This document shows, piece after piece, positions 59,802 to 64,000 of a stretch of DNA of 64,000 nt. The DNA is taken from NCBI RefSeq assembly GCF_013371085.1, contig NZ_JABWCV010000015.1, positions 50,322 through 114,321 on the forward strand, written 5' to 3'. The notes below the pieces were generated by a model that saw only the letters and a program-made list of their open reading frames with translations, was not told the DNA's origin and searched no databases. The position numbers and the translations under genes were made by a program. The first letter of the stretch is position 1; every line of letters starts with the position of its first letter. Source of the stretch: Vreelandella maris. GTDB lineage: Bacteria > Pseudomonadota > Gammaproteobacteria > Pseudomonadales > Halomonadaceae.

Positions 59802-60001
59802 GGCTAAGCTCCAACATTGGTTAATGCAGCGAGCATAGCGCTGACGTTAGCTTAGACGGCGCTTGGAAACGACGGCGGAAATTCCAAAAGCGTCATTGTG
59901 TCGTAAACACGACAGCTACCCGCGCCATAAAAAAAACGTGCTGCCCGTCACCGAGCAGCACGTTTCAAGCACGTTTCAAATTATTGATGACGCCGTGGGC
60001 A
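59802..60001. promoter_or_regulatory. dgc operon promoter region and gbdR end
   Basis: Contains the dyad TGTCGTAAACACGACA (59899-59914), a candidate activator site about 100 bases before the dipeptidase start. The gbdR terminator (59928-59964) follows. The dyad's TGTCG core also appears before gbcA and glyA. Confidence 0.4.
59928..59964 (-). terminator. Intrinsic terminator after gbdR
   Basis: AACGTGCTGC, 10-base loop, GCAGCACGTT. Reading leftwards the stem is followed by TTTTTTA. It is 38 bases beyond the gbdR stop codon. Confidence 0.85.
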
Positions 60002-61144
60002 TCAGCTTAATAGCCGCACGCTGGCAAAGGTGGGCTCGCCTTGGGCGTTTGCCAGAGCCTGACGAGCGCACGAGGACGGCTCGTTGGCAGTGGGCTCTTC
60101 TCCCCAGCGCTTTATAAGAGTCGGCGTTTTGCTGCTATTTCCCTGCCTGTCGTGGCTACCCAGGCGCTCGTTCCTCGGCGGTACACCAAAGTATTCGCGG
60201 TAGCACTTGGAAAAATGGGGCGTGGAAACGAAACCGCAAACAGACGCAATCTCGATGATCGACAGCGGCGTTTGCTTGAGCAATTGCCGCGCACGCACCA
60301 GCCGCAGCTTGAGATAGTAGCGAGACGGTGAGCAAAGCAGGTAGCGTTGGAATAATCGCTCTAACTGACGGCGCGACACATTCACATAGCTTGCCAGTTC
60401 ATCGAGCTCGATGGGTTCTTCCAGGTTGGATTCCATCAAGGCAACGATTTCCAACAGCTTGGGCTGAGTAGTGCCCAGCACGTGCTTAAGAGGAACACGT
60501 TGCTGATCATGTTCGTTACGCACGCGCTCGTAGATAAACATTTCAGAAATGCCTGCCGAAAGCTCACGGCCATGGTCATGCGTAATCAAGTTGAGCATCA
60601 TATCGAGCGGCGCGGTGCCGCCCGAAGCGGTGAATCGATCCCGGTCGATGGAGAAGAGATAGGTCGTCAAGATGACGTTCGGAAACGCTTCCTGCATGGA
60701 AGCCAAACACTCCCAATGGATACTGGCTTCATAGTGATCAAGCAACCCCGCCTGGCCCAATGCCCAACTGCCCGTACAGACCGAGCCTAACCGCCTGAGC
60801 TTACGCGATTGCGACTGAAGCCAGCGCACATGCTCACGGGTAACGCTGTGCTGCGGGCCTACTCCGCCGCAAACGACCACCCACTCCAATGACAGCGGCG
60901 CGTGCATGGAGGCATCAGGCGTCACCTGCACCCCATCGCTGGCACGCACCGGCAAACCATCTTGTGTCAGGGTGTACCAGCGATACAGTTCACTGCCAGC
61001 CAGTTGATTGGCCATCCGCAAGGGCTCTATTGCCGACGCCAGGGAAATCAGTGTGAAGTTATCTAACAGTAGAAAGCCAAGGGTCTGCGGTTCGCCGACA
61101 CGTTTGGGGTTTACTGCCGGGTTTGTTGCTTGATTTGAAGTCAT
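60002..61144 (-). CDS. gbdR: Glycine betaine / dimethylglycine-responsive activator GbdR
   Basis: A 380-residue AraC-family regulator. The N-terminal glutamine-amidotransferase-like (DJ-1/PfpI) domain has GFLLLDNFTLISLASAIEPL and the nucleophile-elbow-like GSVCTGSWALGQAG. The C-terminal double helix-turn-helix has LDELASYVNVSRRQLERLF and IASVCGFVSTPHFSKCYREYFG. In Pseudomonas GbdR activates gbcAB, dgcAB and sox genes in response to betaine or dimethylglycine. The start at 61144 (MTSNQATN) has GGAGGGTAAAGCG before it. It stands at the upstream end of the betaine island. Confidence 0.93.
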   Translation of the reverse strand: MTSNQATNPAVNPKRVGEPQTLGFLLLDNFTLISLASAIEPLRMANQLAGSELYRWYTLTQDGLPVRASDGVQVTPDASMHAPLSLEWVVVCGGVGPQHSVTREHVRWLQSQSRKLRRLGSVCTGSWALGQAGLLDHYEASIHWECLASMQEAFPNVILTTYLFSIDRDRFTASGGTAPLDMMLNLITHDHGRELSAGISEMFIYERVRNEHDQQRVPLKHVLGTTQPKLLEIVALMESNLEEPIELDELASYVNVSRRQLERLFQRYLLCSPSRYYLKLRLVRARQLLKQTPLSIIEIASVCGFVSTPHFSKCYREYFGVPPRNERLGSHDRQGNSSKTPTLIKRWGEEPTANEPSSCARQALANAQGEPTFASVRLLS

Positions 61145-61672
61145 CGCTTTACCCTCCGTCACCTTTAGAGCATTATATTTTTTCTTGTTAGCGTAGGTGT
61201 CGCTGGCGTCTTTTAGTTGCCCTTTACTGCGTTAAACTTTCACACGTGCAGGGACGGCATTGCTCTTTAGTCGTATATTGGCACGAACAGGGCGGATAGC
61301 GACAAAACTATCGCGTAGATCTAAGTTTTTGTCGCAAATGAAACGCTAGAGGTCGTTCCCAAAACCAATGTTCAGTGACAATCTGTTTCAAGAAGGAAGC
61401 GCCGTTATCGTTGCGCTGACTTGGAGTAAGGATCAAGGTCATATCAGCAAAGCTACGGTCCAACCATCCTAGAATACTGCCGCCCAGTCCCTGAGGCCGC
61501 CTAGGTTGTGCCATAGTGTGCCCACTGACTGTACAATCACTATATTCCGCAGAAGGCGCTGCGCCAACGATTGCCGATGACAGCGATGAAAGAAGAGCAG
61601 GCTAAACGTTCATGTTATTTACTCACTAGGTAATTAATTACGCGACAACCGACAACTAATGAGAAAAGCTTA
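61145..61672. other. Gene-poor region between gbdR and the NYN gene
   Basis: About 530 bases. The proximal part must hold the gbdR promoter. A 68-codon open frame on the minus strand (61308-61514) lacks a ribosome binding site and resembles nothing I know, so it is not annotated as a gene. Base composition falls toward AT from about 61600 on, marking the start of an accessory patch. Confidence 0.4.
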
Positions 61673-62155
61673 ATGCCTATAACAAAAGTGGCGATATTTG
61701 TTGATATTCAAAATGTCTACTACACCTCACGCCAAGCCTACGGCAGGAACTTTGATTTCAATAAATTTTGGGCACAAGCAACCGCTAATAGAAAAGTGGT
61801 GCAAGCTTTTTGCTACGCCATCGACAGAGGTGACCAAAAGCAAAGGGAGTTCCAAACTATACTCAGAGCTATTGGTTTTAACGTAAAGTTGAAACCCTTT
61901 ATCCAACGCTCAGATGGTTCTGCGAAGGGTGATTGGGATGTAGGCATTGCGCTTGATGCCATGGAATACGCTGAGCAGGCGGACGTTATTGTGCTCGTGT
62001 CCGGCGATGGAGACTTTGATCTTTTAGTCAATAAAATACGCGTTAAGTACGGTAAAAAAGTTGAAGTGTATGGTGTTCCTCAGCTCACCGCAGCATCTTT
62101 AATTAATGAAGCTAATAAGTTTATCGCAATAGATAAGTCGCTTTTGCTAGATTAA
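61673..62155 (+). CDS. NYN-domain (LabA/DUF88) protein, probable RNase
   Basis: A 160-residue protein of the PIN-like NYN family. Acidic metal-binding residues are placed as expected: VAIFVDIQNVYY, KGDWDVGIALDAM and LVSGDGDFDLLVNKI. Such proteins are probable single-strand nucleases or RNA-processing factors; some act in defence or toxin contexts. The gene is visibly more AT-rich than the betaine genes and stands alone, suggesting separate ancestry. The start at 61673 follows GAGAAAAGCTTA. Confidence 0.85.
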   Translation: MPITKVAIFVDIQNVYYTSRQAYGRNFDFNKFWAQATANRKVVQAFCYAIDRGDQKQREFQTILRAIGFNVKLKPFIQRSDGSAKGDWDVGIALDAMEYAEQADVIVLVSGDGDFDLLVNKIRVKYGKKVEVYGVPQLTAASLINEANKFIAIDKSLLLD

Positions 62156-62493
62156 CTACATATTAATACCTAACAACCTATTCAATAATGACCTAGCTAC
62201 CGCTCTTTCATGCTGTTGTTGTATGAGCTTTCACTGATTTTACTTATGTGCGTTTGAAAAAATAATCAACTCCCAAGCAGAAAAAAAGCTCTACAGCTAT
62301 TTAACAATAACTCTACAGTTTAATTGCCATTTGTAACAATATCGACTAGGTTAGTTACAACGGGTGCGCTAATAACTTTTCTAATACTGGCTGACTCAAT
62401 CGTTCCTGAACACTTCTGAGTGTGGCTCAGATCACCTGGTGCGCTCCAACCTCAGCACAGTCAATTTGGGTCAACCAGCAAGGAGAACATCGA
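62156..62493. other. Gene-free AT-rich spacer before ATP-grasp gene
   Basis: About 340 bases, AT-rich to about 62400. No hairpin, repeat or gene could be supported. An AGGAGAACATCGA ribosome binding site sits at its end. Confidence 0.4.
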
Positions 62494-63801
62494 ATGTCGA
62501 TTACATCAGAAAAGCAATTACCCGAAGCAGTAGCGTCTTGGCGTGATCCGGAAATGGACTCGGTCAAAGGTACCGAAACTCCCAAAGACCCCAACAAAGG
62601 CTATATCGCCTTGCTTGGCTGGAGTGTCAACGCGATCAAGGCTGCGCAGAAATTTGATCGTCGATATATCGTTGTTGCTCCTGAATGGGCAGCGGATTTC
62701 TGTACCGCGAACAACATTCCTTTTCTTCCGTGGGACTTTATCCGGCTAAACGACCGGTCCATGGAAATCGCCGAAAAGCTAAAAGAGGAAGGCGTCGATA
62801 TCGCCATCCCCCTGTTTGAAGAAACCGTTGAATGGTCCGGTGCGATCAACTCGGTTCTTCTCGACAGTCCTCGTATGTTCGGGCAGTCCATTCTGTTCCG
62901 TGACAAGGCGTTAATGAAGCGTCGTGCCCAACTTGGCGGTATTCGCGTCGGTATTTTCGAAGAGGCGCATGAGAAAGAAGACATCGTTCGCTTCATGAAG
63001 CGCGTCAACCAAACGCTGCTTAAACTTGATGGCGACCCGGATGACCCAATTCACGTCAAGGCATTCGACAAAGCCGGTTGCCTCGGTCACCGAATGATCC
63101 GCAAGATCGAAGAGATCGACAACATTCCGGACGAAGAATATCCCCTCCTAATGGAAAGCCATCTGGATGGCTGGGAGTTCGCCGTTGAGGCCTGGATACA
63201 CGATGGCAAAATCCAGTTCCTGAATATTTCAGAATACGTGACGCTTGGCTATTCAGTATTCGTACCCGCGACGGCGGAACTCGAGAGCTGGCGCACTGCG
63301 ATCACTAAACAGATCGAACTGCTGATTAAAACGTTCGATATTCAGTTTGGCTTGATTCACCCCGAGTACTTCGTCACAGCTGATGGTGAGATGTACTTTG
63401 GCGAGGTTGCCTACCGCCCACCCGGCTTCAAAGCTTTCGAGCTGATCGAAAAAGCTTACGGGTTCAACGCCTATCAAGCATCGATGCTCGTGTTTGATCC
63501 GAAAAGCACAAAAGAGGAAGTGGCAGCGTTCTTCCCCCGTGAAGTGGTCGATGCGAAAGGCTACGCTGGCTGCTTCGGTGTGTACCCACGCCGCCGGGTG
63601 GTCAGCAAGCTGGAAATGCCCAAAGAAACGATTGAGCATCCCTATTTCGAGTCCCACGAACTGGTCGCGCCAGCAGAAGAAACCGTTCCTGACCGCTCAG
63701 CCTTCGGGACACACTGGGGCCTGCTCTTCTTCTTTGGAGATGACCCCATCAAAATGCGCGATCTATTGAAAGCGCAGGAAGATCTGGATTTCTACGTCTA
63801 A
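62494..63801 (+). CDS. Orphan ATP-grasp domain ligase
   Basis: A 435-residue protein of the carbamoyl-phosphate-synthase-like ATP-grasp type. The N-terminal pre-ATP-grasp domain has YIALLGWSVNAIKAA and IPLFEETVEWS. Lys-containing nucleotide-binding strands are FRDKALMKRRAQLGG and HVKAFDKAGCLGHRMI. LLMESHLDGWEFAVEAWI and MYFGEVAYRPPGFKAFELIE form the metal-binding end, where the usual Asn of ExNxR is Ala (EVAYRPPG). Such enzymes join a carboxylate to an amine or thiol. No partner biosynthetic genes are visible. The start at 62494 (MSITSEKQ) has AGGAGAACATCGA; a longer reading from 62422 has none. Confidence 0.8.
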   Translation: MSITSEKQLPEAVASWRDPEMDSVKGTETPKDPNKGYIALLGWSVNAIKAAQKFDRRYIVVAPEWAADFCTANNIPFLPWDFIRLNDRSMEIAEKLKEEGVDIAIPLFEETVEWSGAINSVLLDSPRMFGQSILFRDKALMKRRAQLGGIRVGIFEEAHEKEDIVRFMKRVNQTLLKLDGDPDDPIHVKAFDKAGCLGHRMIRKIEEIDNIPDEEYPLLMESHLDGWEFAVEAWIHDGKIQFLNISEYVTLGYSVFVPATAELESWRTAITKQIELLIKTFDIQFGLIHPEYFVTADGEMYFGEVAYRPPGFKAFELIEKAYGFNAYQASMLVFDPKSTKEEVAAFFPREVVDAKGYAGCFGVYPRRRVVSKLEMPKETIEHPYFESHELVAPAEETVPDRSAFGTHWGLLFFFGDDPIKMRDLLKAQEDLDFYV

Positions 63802-63829
63802 AAAGCTTCAAAACAACTGGTTTCATTAT

Positions 63830-63874
63830 GGGCGCCCTATCTGCAATCGATGCTGATAGGGCGCCCTCTTTTTA
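63830..63874 (+). terminator. Intrinsic terminator after ATP-grasp gene
   Basis: GGGCGCCCTATC (63830-63841) pairs with GATAGGGCGCCC (63855-63866), followed by TCTTTTT. Confidence 0.88.
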
Positions 63875-63950
63875 CCCGCGCTAGGAGTCTGCGCGGCAGG
63901 AGCCACCTTCTGGCATAATACGTAAAAATTCTTCAGCACCGGAGAATCCG

Positions 63951-64000
63951 ATGGGAACCACCTTCCGCCCCTATTCACCTGATCAGGAACTGCTTCTTCC
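63951..64000 (+). mobile_element. Start of an IS1182-family transposase gene (partial, right edge)
   Basis: ATG at 63951 after GGAGAATCCG opens MGTTFRPYSPDQELLLP, which matches the conserved N-terminus of IS1182-type DDE transposases (FRPY.PDQ.LLLPP). Only 17 codons are inside the window. The left end of the element is probably between 63875 and 63940, but I cannot place its inverted repeat. Confidence 0.72.

Noticed and set aside
61308..61514. 68-codon open frame on the minus strand with residues such as LGGSILGWLDRSF
   Set aside because: No ribosome binding site, no family recognised, isolated in a compositionally mixed gap. A decayed transposase fragment was considered, but no motif supports it.

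Overview
The window reads as a chromosomal segment of a Halomonas-like gammaproteobacterium (Halomonadaceae). This is inferred from the moderately GC-rich coding, the gene families, and the pairing of a complete glycine betaine catabolic island with a Pseudomonas-type nicotinate pathway. No tRNA, rRNA, CRISPR array or phage was recognised.

Positions 1-13,700 hold a complete aerobic nicotinate (vitamin B3) degradation locus. A leftward operon carries nicA (2Fe-2S subunit), a degenerate molybdopterin-like domain fused to a tri-heme cytochrome c, a small membrane protein, a sodium:solute symporter and nicX (cut by the left edge). A rightward operon nicC-nicD-nicE-nicF follows. Then come the MarR repressor nicR and, divergent from it, a second, intact NicB-type molybdenum subunit with an XdhC-type maturation factor. 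Together they would take nicotinate through 6-hydroxynicotinate, 2,5-dihydroxypyridine, N-formylmaleamate, maleamate and maleate to fumarate. A chemoreceptor with a good FliA-type promoter lies next to the locus.

Positions 16,000-29,200 are mostly housekeeping or stress genes: a beta-propeller-like protein of unknown function, katG, an aldo/keto reductase, an ABC exporter, the proton-pumping transhydrogenase pntAB, a LysR regulator divergent from speB, and L-serine dehydratase sdaA.

Positions 27,800-61,200 are a nearly self-contained glycine betaine to pyruvate and CO2 island. GbcAB (Rieske monooxygenase) makes dimethylglycine. DgcAB with a dedicated EtfAB makes sarcosine. SoxBDAG makes glycine. 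GlyA and SdaA carry glycine through serine to pyruvate. PurU, the glutathione-independent formaldehyde dehydrogenase FdhA and an NAD-linked formate dehydrogenase dispose of the one-carbon units. A BCCT transporter supplies substrate and GbdR is the expected activator. Nested inside is a second DgcA-type demethylase with a ProC-like reductase and a TetR regulator. It may be a side branch for another N-methylated compound such as proline betaine.

Positions 61,200-64,000 look accessory: an AT-rich NYN-domain nuclease gene, an orphan ATP-grasp ligase, and the first codons of an IS1182-type transposase at the right edge.

The strongest candidates for something undescribed are the split nicotinate dehydrogenase, in which an apparently dead Mo-domain serves as the cytochrome carrier, and the TetR-linked second demethylase unit with helically phased TGTACA/TGAACA elements.
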